In this document: piece by piece, positions 1 to 9,367 of the stretch | Layout: the number at the start of each line of letters is the position of its first letter | How positions within the stretch are numbered: the first letter of the stretch is position 1 | Source: Bin55 sp965199895 | GTDB lineage: Bacteria > Pseudomonadota > Gammaproteobacteria > Pseudomonadales > Azotimanducaceae | Length of the DNA: 64,000 nucleotides | Reading direction: 5' to 3' | Assembly (NCBI GenBank): GCA_965199895.1 | Contig: CBDATJ010000008.1 | Location: 124,001 to 188,000 of the forward strand | Made by a program: the position numbers and the translations under genes | The notes under the pieces: model-generated | Databases searched by the model: none | Told to the model about the DNA's origin: nothing | The model's input: the letters and a program-made list of their open reading frames with translations, nothing else

Positions 1-424
1 GACCAATTTTAGAGACGGATAGCTTCGTTGTCGAAAATATAATACGATTGAAGCAGTGTTACCTAAACTGCTATGAGTAACGAACGTGGCTGACACACAG
101 GCAAGCTCCTATGACTCTCTTCCCCATCTAGCGGTTATTGGTTCCTTGTGTTGTCACTCAGTCAAATGTCCGTTTCAAATGACCTAGATTTGGTACGTAC
201 TCTACAATCGATGCTAAAACCTGGGTCTGAGACTAACGTATTGGAACAACATCGTGGTAGCACCACCAAACTGCAACAGTCACTATCAAGGCAACACGGC
301 AGTGATCCAATCACGATAGAGATTGATTTATACCGACAATTCATTCACAATACTCGAAGAGTAGGAGTGTGCTCTTGAAGCGATGGATGGTTGAATTGCT
401 GTATACACATTTAAAGGTGAATTC
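1..424. other. 5' flank with no convincing gene
   Basis: No recognisable gene lies ahead of the RND transporter. A 76-codon plus-strand ORF spans 148-378 (GTG start, with an in-frame ATG at 166). It has no Shine-Dalgarno site and resembles no family I know, so I treat it as chance. The transporter's own ribosome binding site, AAGGTG, sits at 415-420. Confidence 0.35.
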
Positions 425-1636
425 ATGGTAGAAACGTACATCCAATGGATCCTACGGTATCGTTGGTGGGTAATCTTGGGGTCTCTGATCTGGATTGGTG
501 TGCTGGCCGTCGGCGTTGATAGAGTCCAGGTCGCTGATAACTTCAAAGCTTTGTTGGGTGAAGAAAACCCGGAGCTTGTCGCATTTGAAGAGTTTGAAGC
601 TAATTACTCTGCATCAAACTCAGCACTCATTGCAGTCGAGAGTACCACGGGCGATGTGTTCACCGTTGAAACTCTGCAGGCTATTGAGTTATTGACTGAA
701 TTGGTTTGGGAAACTCCGTACTCAAGTCGGGTGGATTCGCTGACAAATGCAACTGCAAGTCGTAGTTTGGACGGCGATTTATATGTCGAAAAACTCGTGG
801 AGGACGCTAGTATCCTCACGGAAGAGGATACCCTTGCAATCAAAGATATAGCGATGAATGACCGAGATTTAGTCGGTCGATTGGTCGCAAGAGACGCTCG
901 GGTTGCGGCTGTAACAGTGAACTTCGTTGTTCCAGATGAGGAGCTCAATGCGATTACATCGATTTACCAAGCCTTAACCGATATCAAGGAACAGTTTGAG
1001 GCTGACTATCCCGACCTTCGACTCTACATAACCGGTGTCGTCGTTTACAATGCCACGATACAACAGAGTATGACGGATGGTGTGACGATCTTATTCCCCA
1101 TTGCGTTTGTGCTTATGCTCGTCGTGATTATCACAGTGTTGCGTTCACTGCTCGGTACAGTTTCGATAGTCCTCGTGTTTATGAGCGCGATCATTGCGAC
1201 AGTGGGTATTGCTGGTTGGCTGGGAACCGTATTTACTCCGATGATGTCGGCAATGCCCGTAACCATCATTGTCTTGGCGGTCGCACACTCCATTCACATT
1301 TTGAGTCCGATAACAAGCGGACTTCGCACCAACAACGATCGCAATGCTGTCATCGTTGAATCAATCAAGTCTCATGCTTGGCCGATCATGTTGACTTCGG
1401 TTACTACGATTATTGGATTCTTGAGTCTTAATTCATCGGACTCACCTCCGATTAAGGACTTGGGCAATTACGTCGCGTTGGGTACGTTCTTGATCTTTTG
1501 TTTGTCGATGACCCTACTTCCAGCATTGCTCTCGGTCTTGCCATTGAAAGCAAACAAAAGGGACGAGACTTCGCAAGTCTATTCACACCTCTTGCAAATT
1601 TTGTCATCAATTACAGGACTGCGCTCATTTTCGTGA
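425..1636 (+). CDS. MMPL/RND-family transporter, N-terminal half (frameshifted)
   Basis: This is the front half of an inner-membrane RND exporter of the MMPL/SSD type, the family that moves lipids and hydrophobic compounds using proton-motive force. A membrane segment lies near residues 12-32, a large periplasmic loop near 35-215, and a hydrophobic bundle near 215-380. The start is ATG with AAGGTG five bases upstream. The real sequence runs in this frame to about position 1548 (LLPALLSVLPL); the remaining codons to 1636 look like noise. The rest of the protein continues in the frame one base back. Joined, the halves make about 778 residues, usual for a complete single-chain MMPL protein. The cause is either a true inactivating indel or a sequencing error. 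The substrate cannot be deduced. Confidence 0.8.
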   Translation: MVETYIQWILRYRWWVILGSLIWIGVLAVGVDRVQVADNFKALLGEENPELVAFEEFEANYSASNSALIAVESTTGDVFTVETLQAIELLTELVWETPYSSRVDSLTNATASRSLDGDLYVEKLVEDASILTEEDTLAIKDIAMNDRDLVGRLVARDARVAAVTVNFVVPDEELNAITSIYQALTDIKEQFEADYPDLRLYITGVVVYNATIQQSMTDGVTILFPIAFVLMLVVIITVLRSLLGTVSIVLVFMSAIIATVGIAGWLGTVFTPMMSAMPVTIIVLAVAHSIHILSPITSGLRTNNDRNAVIVESIKSHAWPIMLTSVTTIIGFLSLNSSDSPPIKDLGNYVALGTFLIFCLSMTLLPALLSVLPLKANKRDETSQVYSHLLQILSSITGLRSFS

Positions 1637-2760
1637 TGCTGGGGATTGCGATTGTCGCGGCATGGGGAATTCAGTACAACGTCATTTACAACAATTGGAC
1701 AAAACAATTTGACGATTCTTACCAGTTTCAACGAGACACTGTCTTCATCCTTGAAAACCTCACTGGTCTGAACGAGCTTGAATTTTCTCTAGATTCTGGT
1801 GAAGAGAGTGGTATCACGAATCTTGACTATCTGCAGCAAGTTGACGAATTCTCGAATTGGTTGAGAGAACAGGAGCATGTTGAGCATGTTCGTTCGTTTG
1901 CAGACATCATGAAACGACTGAACCAAAACATGAACAACGACTCAGAGGAGCATTACCGATTACCGGAAACGAAGGAGCTCGCAACACAGTACCTATTGCT
2001 CTATGAGTTTTCGATTCCTTTTGGTAGAGATCTAAATGACCGGATTGATGTTGGGAAACAATCAAGCCGATTAACGGCTACTATCGCTGATCTGCCAGAC
2101 TTTGAGTTGAGACGGATCGCCATCGCTGCCCAGGCATGGTTGCGAGAGAATGCCCCAGAGCTTGAAGTAGATCCAACTGGGATTGCTGTTGTTTTTTCAT
2201 ACTTGACAGATCGCAACCTCAAACGAATCTTGTTGGGTACTGGGATTGGGATGGCATTGATTTCGTTCATTCTGATCTTTTGCTTCAGAAGTATCAAATA
2301 TGGTCTGATCAGCTTGATTCCGAACTTCGTACCGCCTATTCTTGGCTTTGGAATCTGGGGTTATCTATTCGGTGTCATGAGCTTGGAATGCGCGATAACC
2401 ATCATTATTGCGTTTGGTATTTTGGTGGACGACACAATCCACTTCCTCACTAAATATCGAGATGCGAGATTGCGGGGAGAGTCTTCTATAGAGGCAGTTC
2501 GCTATGCGATTCAGACGGTTGGCAAAGCTCTTTGGACTACCACGATAGTGGTTGTTGCGGGCTTTATGGTCTTTGCGACCTCTGAATTCATGGGGATCTA
2601 TGTCCTTGGCTTAATGACCTCACTGTTGGTGTTCTTAGGAATTCTGATAGACTTCTTCCTGTTGCCACCCATCCTAATGTGGATCGATCGAGACAGTAAG
2701 CCAGGTGAAACCGCTTTAGATAGTGGCACCTCCGCTGTGGGTACCAGTTCATCTAGCTAA
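1498..2760 (+). CDS. MMPL/RND-family transporter, C-terminal half (frameshifted)
   Basis: This is the second half of the same RND transporter, in the frame one base behind. Genuine sequence begins at about 1555-1565 (FASLFTPLANFVINYR); the TTG-initiated residues before it come from out-of-phase reading of the first half. It holds one membrane segment, a second periplasmic loop, and a final bundle with the acidic GILVDDTIHFLTKYRD segment typical of RND/MMPL helices 10-11. No independent ribosome binding site is seen, so it is unlikely to be a separate gene. The tail after the last helix is short and rich in Ser and Gly. Confidence 0.75.
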   Translation: MFVDDPTSSIALGLAIESKQKGRDFASLFTPLANFVINYRTALIFVMLGIAIVAAWGIQYNVIYNNWTKQFDDSYQFQRDTVFILENLTGLNELEFSLDSGEESGITNLDYLQQVDEFSNWLREQEHVEHVRSFADIMKRLNQNMNNDSEEHYRLPETKELATQYLLLYEFSIPFGRDLNDRIDVGKQSSRLTATIADLPDFELRRIAIAAQAWLRENAPELEVDPTGIAVVFSYLTDRNLKRILLGTGIGMALISFILIFCFRSIKYGLISLIPNFVPPILGFGIWGYLFGVMSLECAITIIIAFGILVDDTIHFLTKYRDARLRGESSIEAVRYAIQTVGKALWTTTIVVVAGFMVFATSEFMGIYVLGLMTSLLVFLGILIDFFLLPPILMWIDRDSKPGETALDSGTSAVGTSSSS

Positions 2761-2802
2761 TCGTTCGCAAATGCGATCGGCAACTCACTTAGTGGAGGTA
2801 GT

Positions 2803-4203
2803 TTAGTTTGCTTGCGACAAGTAAGCTGCACACTGCTCAGCGGCCATCTTACCCGTCTTCATTGCCGCATTTGTCAATGGTCCAAAGCACCAATCGCCAC
2901 AGAAATAGAGCCCCTTAACCTGTTCGGGAAGTTCTTTGTTCAGCATCGTATGGACTCGAGTGAACTCATGGCCCTTGACTAGTGCTCCAGCCTCTGGCCA
3001 GCGATAGATTCGCGTAAATATCGGTGGTTCTTCCTTGAGACGTGGATAGTATCGGTAGAGTTCTTTCATGATCTCACCAGTGACGGCTTCGTCATCGGGG
3101 TTCGCCAATAGCGGATCTGCGAATTCATTGATTAATACCACGTGGTACAGGAATTTTCCAGGGGGCATCGCATTGGGAATAATCATAAATGAGTTTTCGA
3201 TAGTTGAGATCATCGTATCAACCTCGTGATCGAACACCGTAGCTAGTGCTTTTTTGGGCATGATGGGATAGTTAGTACCTAACACTAGCTTGATAGCACT
3301 CGTGTACTCTATTTGACTCATGAGATCACGAAACTGATGAGGTAAATCAGGCAACATTGCGGCAGCGTGATTCGCAGGGGCATTACAAATTACCGCATCG
3401 GCTTCGACCATCTTTCCACTCTGGGTCTTGATGCCTTTCACCTGTCCGTCTTGCAGTACGATCTCAGAAACGGGAGTAGAAACATGGACATAGTCCTTAT
3501 ATTTTTCGGCCATTTTGCGTCCGAAAGAGCCGACTCCAGTCGATGGCATATTCAATTTATGTTTGAAATCGACGGACAGGTTGTAGAGCACTGTTACGGC
3601 GAGTGCTGGGCTCATTGATGTAGCCATGCAATAGCCTCGAAGATCATTTCTAAAAAACTGATCACAGACCAAAAACAAGTCATTGGCCTTGCCCCATTCC
3701 AGAAAGTCAGCATGAGTGTCGAATGGCAGCAAAACATCCACATCGTCTAAGCTAAGTTGCTCTTTGTGATCCTCACAGTATGACTTAAACTTAATGTATC
3801 CCTTGAGCCCAGCCCAGTTCACCACACTACCAGATAATATCGTCCCAAGTGTTTTTAGTCGATCCGACATGCTGCCGAAAGGCAGGATGTAGCGCATCTT
3901 GTTGTCTTTGTAGACTAACCCACCAGTCTTTTTGGGTTGGGAATCGAAGGGTGCTCCAATATCTTCTGAAGCTTCCCGAATGGTCTTATAACCTTCTAGG
4001 AAAAGAGAAGCTGCTCGGTCAATCTGAAAGTCTTCATAGGTATCACCTCCGATCCGACCCCCAATGAAATCTAGAGCTTCATAACCTTCGACATCAATTT
4101 CTGGATTGTTTTTTCGCAGGAAATGTAACGCTCCGACTCCACCAGTACCCACTCCCACCACAATCACTTTTTTCTTTTTATGTTGACCAGTATCTTCAGT
4201 CAT
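2803..4203 (-). CDS. FAD/NAD(P)-binding amine-oxidase-like oxidoreductase
   Basis: A flavoprotein of the amine oxidase / protoporphyrinogen oxidase / phytoene desaturase superfamily, about 466 residues. The N-terminus has a Rossmann beta-alpha-beta with a variant glycine motif (VVGVGTGGVGALHFL), followed by the FAD-ribose region (DFIGGRIGGD). The C-terminus has the second FAD contact, YFCGDWCFGPLTNAAMKTG. There is no signal peptide, so it is probably cytoplasmic. I chose ATG at 4203 because AGGAG lies ten bases upstream; a TTG at 4251 would add 16 unlikely residues. It stands alone between convergent and divergent neighbours, and nothing in the context shows the substrate. Confidence 0.75.
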   Translation of the reverse strand: MTEDTGQHKKKKVIVVGVGTGGVGALHFLRKNNPEIDVEGYEALDFIGGRIGGDTYEDFQIDRAASLFLEGYKTIREASEDIGAPFDSQPKKTGGLVYKDNKMRYILPFGSMSDRLKTLGTILSGSVVNWAGLKGYIKFKSYCEDHKEQLSLDDVDVLLPFDTHADFLEWGKANDLFLVCDQFFRNDLRGYCMATSMSPALAVTVLYNLSVDFKHKLNMPSTGVGSFGRKMAEKYKDYVHVSTPVSEIVLQDGQVKGIKTQSGKMVEADAVICNAPANHAAAMLPDLPHQFRDLMSQIEYTSAIKLVLGTNYPIMPKKALATVFDHEVDTMISTIENSFMIIPNAMPPGKFLYHVVLINEFADPLLANPDDEAVTGEIMKELYRYYPRLKEEPPIFTRIYRWPEAGALVKGHEFTRVHTMLNKELPEQVKGLYFCGDWCFGPLTNAAMKTGKMAAEQCAAYLSQAN

Positions 4204-4732
4204 ACGGACATTACTCCTGTGAATGGGGAACGTCTGAACCTTTACGCTCAATGGTTAGAAATTGAACCCTTCCGTTAGTTATTGAAAGACAAATAGCTTA
4301 GCTGCACTCAGTAAATGGGTGTTTAATAAGCAACATTTTCCGTAGGCTGCTCATTTTAAATATATTATCGATTTTTCGTGCGTTTTGCGGTCAGTGACCG
4401 GAATAGAGTTCACTTTTTTGGCTGACCAACTATTACATTTTTGCGTTTAGATCTCAGCAAGTCGATGATTGATGAATCGATGGAGATATCCAGTTAACAC
4501 CTAGAAATTCATAGCAAATTGGATGAACACTAACCACTGAGAAGGAAAACAGAATAGCCTGCTTATGAAGCACTTGCATAGTTCATTAGAACGATGATCC
4601 GCTGTAATATTTGTCACAGAAATGGTTTCAAAGGCAAAATACGTAGGTAGAAGTTCTTCTACAAGATCTGTACCTAGAAAGCTTCCTGTAAACTAAACTC
4701 ACTAAGTGTCCATCTGGTCTGAGTAACTATTG
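4204..4732. other. Divergent intergenic region, about 530 bp
   Basis: This AT-rich stretch lies between two divergently transcribed genes and should hold both promoters. I see no ORF of note and no RNA gene. The only clear structure is the nested inverted repeat at 4644-4676. Confidence 0.5.
4644..4676. repeat. Nested inverted repeat upstream of the GNAT gene
   Basis: The inner palindrome is GTAGAAG-TT-CTTCTAC (4647-4662). An outer pair, TAGGTA at 4644-4649 and TACCTA at 4671-4676, encloses it. It sits about 60-90 bases before the GNAT start. It could be an operator or an RNA hairpin; function is not shown. Confidence 0.4.
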
Positions 4733-5695
4733 ATGGCAGACCCCATCATCATTTTTCGTTTAACTGCTAACGAAGTCGAAGAGTTTAGTCCTATGTTGCG
4801 GGACTTTGAACAACAATTCTGGTACCCACTTGGCAACACGGCAAAGTTTCGCATGCAGCATCAAGGTGCCTATACAGATTTCTTCCAAGCTATGGGAGAT
4901 GCGTGTTGTTTCGTTGCATTAAGAGACGATCAAGTACTTGGAGTCTTGAGTGTTGCTATTCGTACGCTGATCGATTCCGAGCGAAACCAGAAAAAGATTG
5001 CTTATGTTGCGGATGTGAAAGTTTCTAGGAAACTACACGGAAGCTCAGTACTTTATAGGCTCGCTCGCACCGCAATCTTGTGGTTGCAAGGGGAAGTAAG
5101 TGGCGCATACTCTGTAGTCATGGACGGCACTTCGGTTACGCCCAATCAATACACCGGAAGAGTAGGGGTCCCACAATTCTCTTGGTTTGATCGGGTGCGT
5201 ATCTTTAGTTTCTCAACTGAGCTTGATCTACCAGAGTTCCAGTCTGTTGATATCAAACCTTGGAGTGGGAAACAATCTCCGTCCGATCCTCAAGGAAAAG
5301 CGACCAATTTAGTTTGGTTGAATACCGATCCGACTCTTAGGTCAAACTCAAACCCTGTTTGGTTAACCGATTCTGCCTCCGGAGCATGTGGATTACTGGA
5401 GGATACAAGAAGGGCGAAACAGTTGTTCGATAAGAGTGGTCTTGAAATGCGTTATGCACACTTGACGTTTTCTAGCTACGATCAACCAAAAGACCTAGTG
5501 AAATTGCTTCCTACTGCGTTGTCGCGAGCACGTTCCTTAGGCTACACAGACGTATTCGTCACCGTGGTAGATGAACATAGCCAAGATTTAGAACAAGCTC
5601 TCGAGGGCTTGACCTATCAAGAATTTTCCGCTTCCATTTATGGATTTTCTCTAGAACCAGACTTTGCAAAACTAGTCTATTCGTCTGAAATCTAG
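4733..5695 (+). CDS. GNAT-like acyltransferase
   Basis: A protein of about 320 residues whose first half fits a GNAT N-acetyltransferase fold. It has a central strand, YVADVKVSR, followed by a helix (KLHGSSVLYRLARTAILWL) matching the acetyl-CoA pyrophosphate-binding region, in a slightly degenerate form. The second half is poorly conserved and may be another GNAT-like lobe. The start is ATG at 4733; a TTG one codon earlier is possible, and no strong ribosome binding site separates them. No signal peptide is present. The acceptor substrate is unknown. The downstream lipoprotein gene is convergent. Confidence 0.6.
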   Translation: MADPIIIFRLTANEVEEFSPMLRDFEQQFWYPLGNTAKFRMQHQGAYTDFFQAMGDACCFVALRDDQVLGVLSVAIRTLIDSERNQKKIAYVADVKVSRKLHGSSVLYRLARTAILWLQGEVSGAYSVVMDGTSVTPNQYTGRVGVPQFSWFDRVRIFSFSTELDLPEFQSVDIKPWSGKQSPSDPQGKATNLVWLNTDPTLRSNSNPVWLTDSASGACGLLEDTRRAKQLFDKSGLEMRYAHLTFSSYDQPKDLVKLLPTALSRARSLGYTDVFVTVVDEHSQDLEQALEGLTYQEFSASIYGFSLEPDFAKLVYSSEI

Positions 5696-5741
5696 ACTCA
5701 AAAAATCTAGATATAACCGCTACACGGTATTTGAGCTCTGG

Positions 5742-7745
5742 TTAGGAACTAGGACCCAATACGGAAACTGAAGCTGTCAGGGTGACGGTTTTAGGCGGAA
5801 GACACAAGTCGTCTCGACAGGTCTGATATGTCACTTCACACGAGATTTCATACTCACCTGGATCAACATTCGCGGTACCGATGAACTGCTTTACTGTAAT
5901 TTGAGGTCCGGTGAAAATGTCGTAGGATCCTTTGAATTTATGGAACGGTAACTGTGCTTCACCAATAGTCTCTAGCTGCTCTGGGACATTGAAGGACACG
6001 ATTGTTTCCTTCATGCCTTGTTCGGCGTTTTTGCCCGTAGGAGCGTAGATATACCAACCGTCCTGGATATTGATGTTCAACGAAATTTCAGCGTTTTCAC
6101 CTTGATTCAGTTGCCGAGGAATGTACATGTCCATATTGACCGGAGATGATTGAGTGCTAGAAGTTTCGTCAGTGGATGGCTCGGTTGAAGAGGGTGCTTG
6201 TTCACTAGGTACAAAACTAGCAGTTGTAGGCTTTTCTGATCCAAACATCACATAGATCCTACCCTGGTGACGCATGGTCAGCCAATGTTCTTTGTTTTCC
6301 TTGTAGAGTGACCCGACATTTTGTTCCCAATAGTCTATATTCATCTGCAGGCTTGCTTCAAAGGCCTCATCCCCTCCCGGATAACCATCTGGGAACATGG
6401 CCCCCCAACTTTCCCGAGTAGGTTTCTCTTGAGGTGGATAGCGACCGGGATCTTTGCCAGCAGCCTCCACTTCGTTAACAGATTCCCACTCCCACGAAAG
6501 CTCATTTGAGAACTCCCCACCATTGACCGTTGCTACACTCGCTCCAATGATGAGGTCGGGCGTGCCGTCTTTATTCCAGTCGTCGACAAAGAGTCGAGGT
6601 CCACTACCCGGAAGTGCTTTGCTCCCGTCAGCAGTCTTCAATAAATCTACAGCAGGATGAAATCGTGGTCCATCCTCAGTTTGCACTCCTTTAAAGAATG
6701 CCACTGCAAAATCCCCTGGGTGTGTATAAGAGCCTGTCACAAGCAAATCCAGTACTCCGTCACGATCCCAATCAACGACATACGGAGAGGTTTTAGAGTC
6801 ACCCGACATCATGGTGATTCCAGCATTCTTCAACATCTCTATTTCTTCGTCTGTTCGATGTCGAACAATCAAAGGATTTCCGTTCACGTCCAGTAACAGC
6901 TGTCTGCGAGCGAACTTAGGTTCAGTTTTTGATCCGACATTTTCACTGATGCGTAGGGAACTACCGCCAGTGATCAAGTCGTAGTCACCGTCGCCATCAA
7001 AATCTCCCATCGATGCGGAGGAGTACACCCAATAGTCGAAGGACTCGATCTCATCTCGGGTTTCGTCTGGAGCAAAGGCCGGGTTCCATGCAGAGGTAGG
7101 ATCACCTTCCTGTTCTAGTTTGAGACCAGGTAGGAAACCCTCTTCACTGCCTCTAAACCAGGTCACATGACCCGGGTGATACTGTCCAGTAATGATGTCT
7201 TGGTAGCCATCATTGTTTAAGTCATAGAAATAAGGAGTAAATCCGATGCAACACCACTGCTCGACTTCCATGATGGTTCCTTCTGTATCCATAGCCCACT
7301 GGAAGTCGTCTGTAAACTGTGGTTTCTCATCGGTACCAACGTTGAGGTAGACTCGCACGGTAGATCCGTCCTCGTGCATCGGGAAGCTTTCCCCGGAGTT
7401 GGTTTCAAATTCTCCTACTAGTAAGTCTCGTTTACCATCGCCGTTCCAATCCCAGAGTGCAGGGGCGGCTAAGCCGTGCTTTTCCGTTTTGAGGGGTACT
7501 GTTTCACCCATAATCAGGACCGGTTCTTTGAGATAGGGTGCTCCTTCGATATGAGTACCCTCGATTGCGGGAAATTTCATCTCTCCTAGACCTTTAGTGA
7601 GGTCTATGGCTACTTCTTTTTCAGGTTGTTGATTTGACGAGTCATCCGCTCCGTCAGCCGTGGCTGCACCACAGCCTGATAGGAAAACTGCAAAAGGAAA
7701 TCCAACAATGGAAGTCCAAGTTAGGAACTTAGTACGGTTTCTCAT
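5742..7745 (-). CDS. Lipoprotein with FG-GAP/VCBS propeller and C-terminal DsbD-alpha-like domain
   Basis: A predicted lipoprotein of 667 residues with lipobox LSGC (Cys25). The middle carries at least five FG-GAP/VCBS-type calcium-binding repeats: DWNGDGKRDLLVGEF, DLNNDGYQDIITGQ, DFDGDGDYDLITGG, DWDRDGVLDLLVTG and DWNKDGTPDLIIGA. These point to a beta-propeller of about 400 residues. After a Ser/Thr/Pro-rich linker (residues about 510-540), the last 120 residues match the N-terminal immunoglobulin-like domain of DsbD, including GWYIYAP and the redox pair in YQTCRDDLCLPP. In DsbD that pair passes electrons to periplasmic DsbC and similar proteins, but here the membrane and thioredoxin parts are missing. 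An envelope thiol-redox adaptor is an inference. Confidence 0.75.
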   Translation of the reverse strand: MRNRTKFLTWTSIVGFPFAVFLSGCGAATADGADDSSNQQPEKEVAIDLTKGLGEMKFPAIEGTHIEGAPYLKEPVLIMGETVPLKTEKHGLAAPALWDWNGDGKRDLLVGEFETNSGESFPMHEDGSTVRVYLNVGTDEKPQFTDDFQWAMDTEGTIMEVEQWCCIGFTPYFYDLNNDGYQDIITGQYHPGHVTWFRGSEEGFLPGLKLEQEGDPTSAWNPAFAPDETRDEIESFDYWVYSSASMGDFDGDGDYDLITGGSSLRISENVGSKTEPKFARRQLLLDVNGNPLIVRHRTDEEIEMLKNAGITMMSGDSKTSPYVVDWDRDGVLDLLVTGSYTHPGDFAVAFFKGVQTEDGPRFHPAVDLLKTADGSKALPGSGPRLFVDDWNKDGTPDLIIGASVATVNGGEFSNELSWEWESVNEVEAAGKDPGRYPPQEKPTRESWGAMFPDGYPGGDEAFEASLQMNIDYWEQNVGSLYKENKEHWLTMRHQGRIYVMFGSEKPTTASFVPSEQAPSSTEPSTDETSSTQSSPVNMDMYIPRQLNQGENAEISLNINIQDGWYIYAPTGKNAEQGMKETIVSFNVPEQLETIGEAQLPFHKFKGSYDIFTGPQITVKQFIGTANVDPGEYEISCEVTYQTCRDDLCLPPKTVTLTASVSVLGPSS

Positions 7746-7887
7746 AGAAATACCTTAAGTGAAAGCGAAAACACAACCGGGTTCCAGTGCCCAGGAATGA
7801 ACGAATTAGTATAACCCATGTTACAACCTTGATGGAAATTATGTCAGGGGGAGATTTAAAGTCATCAGCCTGATGTTCGATCAGAAG

Positions 7888-8334
7888 CTATTTCTGACGC
7901 GAGCAGTTATCCCCAACCGGTTGATAAACGCCGTTTTTGGATTTCACCAATTGAGGTTCGTCCAATCTAAAGTTAGAACGAATCTCGATTTCAGGTACGC
8001 TGACTGGGGTTGTACGACTATATCCTACGGTGATATGGGGAACCAATGGTTTGCGATCTCCCAGTGACTCAAGGATTCCGCATTCAGATCTGACCCTAAC
8101 TATGACCACTCGCGCAGACCTCCTGTTACGAAATCCGTCCAATACCTTTGCTTGACAAGAAATAGGAAAGTGCTTGCGGACCGTATCCAACTCGGTGAGT
8201 GCATGGTCTATTTTTGTAGGTGTTAGTGCACCGTAGAACTTTAGTGTAATGTGGTACTTAGCTGGATGAGTCCAGCGAACACCCCTAAGTTCTGGCAATT
8301 GGTTCGACAAGTCAGACTGTACTTGTTCAGGCAA
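7888..8334 (-). CDS. thpR: RNA 2',3'-cyclic phosphodiesterase (ThpR/LigT family)
   Basis: A 2H phosphoesterase that opens 2',3'-cyclic phosphates on RNA. Both signature motifs are present, HITLKFYG and HITVGYSR. The listed start is TTG at 8334. The family's first strand, usually LFFAIxLP, is found in frame just upstream (YFIGSFLPEQV), so the true N-terminus probably lies 10-14 codons earlier. No ATG, GTG or TTG exists there before the in-frame stop at 8383-8385; CTG at 8376 is the only common near-cognate. The gene follows the ketopantoate-reductase-like gene on the same strand and would then overlap its end. Confidence 0.8.
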   Translation of the reverse strand: MPEQVQSDLSNQLPELRGVRWTHPAKYHITLKFYGALTPTKIDHALTELDTVRKHFPISCQAKVLDGFRNRRSARVVIVRVRSECGILESLGDRKPLVPHITVGYSRTTPVSVPEIEIRSNFRLDEPQLVKSKNGVYQPVGDNCSRQK

Positions 8335-8362
8335 AAACGACCCGATGAAGTATTGTGAGGTG

Positions 8363-9328
8363 TTATTTGCTTTCAGAGTCGATCAGTTTTTCGAGTTCTT
8401 GGAGGGAACAGTACGGTTCAGTCAAACACCTCTGTGAAACTATGTTTGCTAATCGTTGAACGACGGAGTTTGCAGGTGTGGGCACACCATGAAGTCTACC
8501 CAATAGTACGATCTCACCGTTGAGGTAGTCAACCTCGATATTGCCGGTTTGGCGTTTGACACTCTGAAGAGAGGAACTACCCAATCTAGCGACTCCAGGC
8601 ACCTCACCTCTAGTAAACCTACGCAGTTTGATGAGGTCATCCATTGAAACTGCATGGATACCCGCGGCTTGAAAACAATATTCCGCTTCCTCGATGAGAC
8701 GAAGTCTCATTTCCCTTGAATACTCTCCGGTGATTGCTTCAACTCCATTAATCAAATTCATGAGTAATTTGCCGTACTTGTATCGATAGGCGTGTTCTGA
8801 AGCTTCAGAAGCTATGTCAGATGCCTCCAGGTCTCGAGCAATCTCCTTGGAGAGACGGTCGACTCCACCAGGGTATCGACCGATAAAGAACGTACCTCCA
8901 GCCCGATTGGCAAAATTTACAACCACTCCAGGTTCCAAGTGCTCCGTTGGGATCAAAATGCACATCGCATACACCCGAGGCATTCGCCGTAGCACCATCT
9001 GTTCATTCACAACTCCGTTTTGACAACACACGACGGGCAATGATTGAGGAGCTACCGAAGCCAGGTCTTCTATCGCTGAGATAGTCTGCTGTGTTTTCAC
9101 ACACAGAAGCACTACATCATCGACCTGCCACTCGATCTCTCGGGGATGCTTGAAGGTAGGGATCGGTAGGGTAACGTCGTGAACGGGAGAGACAAACCGT
9201 AGCCCCTTGTCTTGCAGGACACTACCGTGTTCCCCTCGTGCGATGAATGCAACGTTGTATCCGTTTAAGTGAAGACGAGCTCCTACGGTTCCGCCGACGC
9301 CTCCTGCTCCCAGTATCACATATCGCAT
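8363..9328 (-). CDS. 2-dehydropantoate 2-reductase family protein
   Basis: A member of the ApbA/PanE family, which reduces ketopantoate to pantoate with NADPH in coenzyme A synthesis. The N-terminal Rossmann motif is ILGAGGVGGTVGARL. The family's CQNGV strand and the catalytic-lysine helix (KYGKLLMNLINGVEAITG) are visible. Length (321 residues) is normal. Many genomes carry several paralogues acting on other 2-keto acids, so I leave out the panE symbol. The start is ATG at 9328. Confidence 0.8.
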   Translation of the reverse strand: MRYVILGAGGVGGTVGARLHLNGYNVAFIARGEHGSVLQDKGLRFVSPVHDVTLPIPTFKHPREIEWQVDDVVLLCVKTQQTISAIEDLASVAPQSLPVVCCQNGVVNEQMVLRRMPRVYAMCILIPTEHLEPGVVVNFANRAGGTFFIGRYPGGVDRLSKEIARDLEASDIASEASEHAYRYKYGKLLMNLINGVEAITGEYSREMRLRLIEEAEYCFQAAGIHAVSMDDLIKLRRFTRGEVPGVARLGSSSLQSVKRQTGNIEVDYLNGEIVLLGRLHGVPTPANSVVQRLANIVSQRCLTEPYCSLQELEKLIDSESK

Positions 9329-9367
9329 GGCGCTAGTGGATCAATCTGATCGTTTTTCAACCTGTTT

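Noticed and set aside
604..948. 114-codon minus-strand ORF
   Set aside because: It lies wholly opposite the MMPL gene and is low-complexity Ser/Thr; a shadow of coding bias.
1540..1575. Programmed -1 frameshifting as the explanation for the split MMPL gene
   Set aside because: The GCA-AAC-AAA-AGG stretch does not form an X-XXY-YYZ slippery heptamer, and the family is not known for recoding.
5689..5715. ATCTAGA...TCTAGAT stem as a terminator between the GNAT and lipoprotein genes
   Set aside because: The loop is A-rich, there is no T-tract on the plus strand, and TCTAGA is itself a palindrome, so the pairing is trivial.
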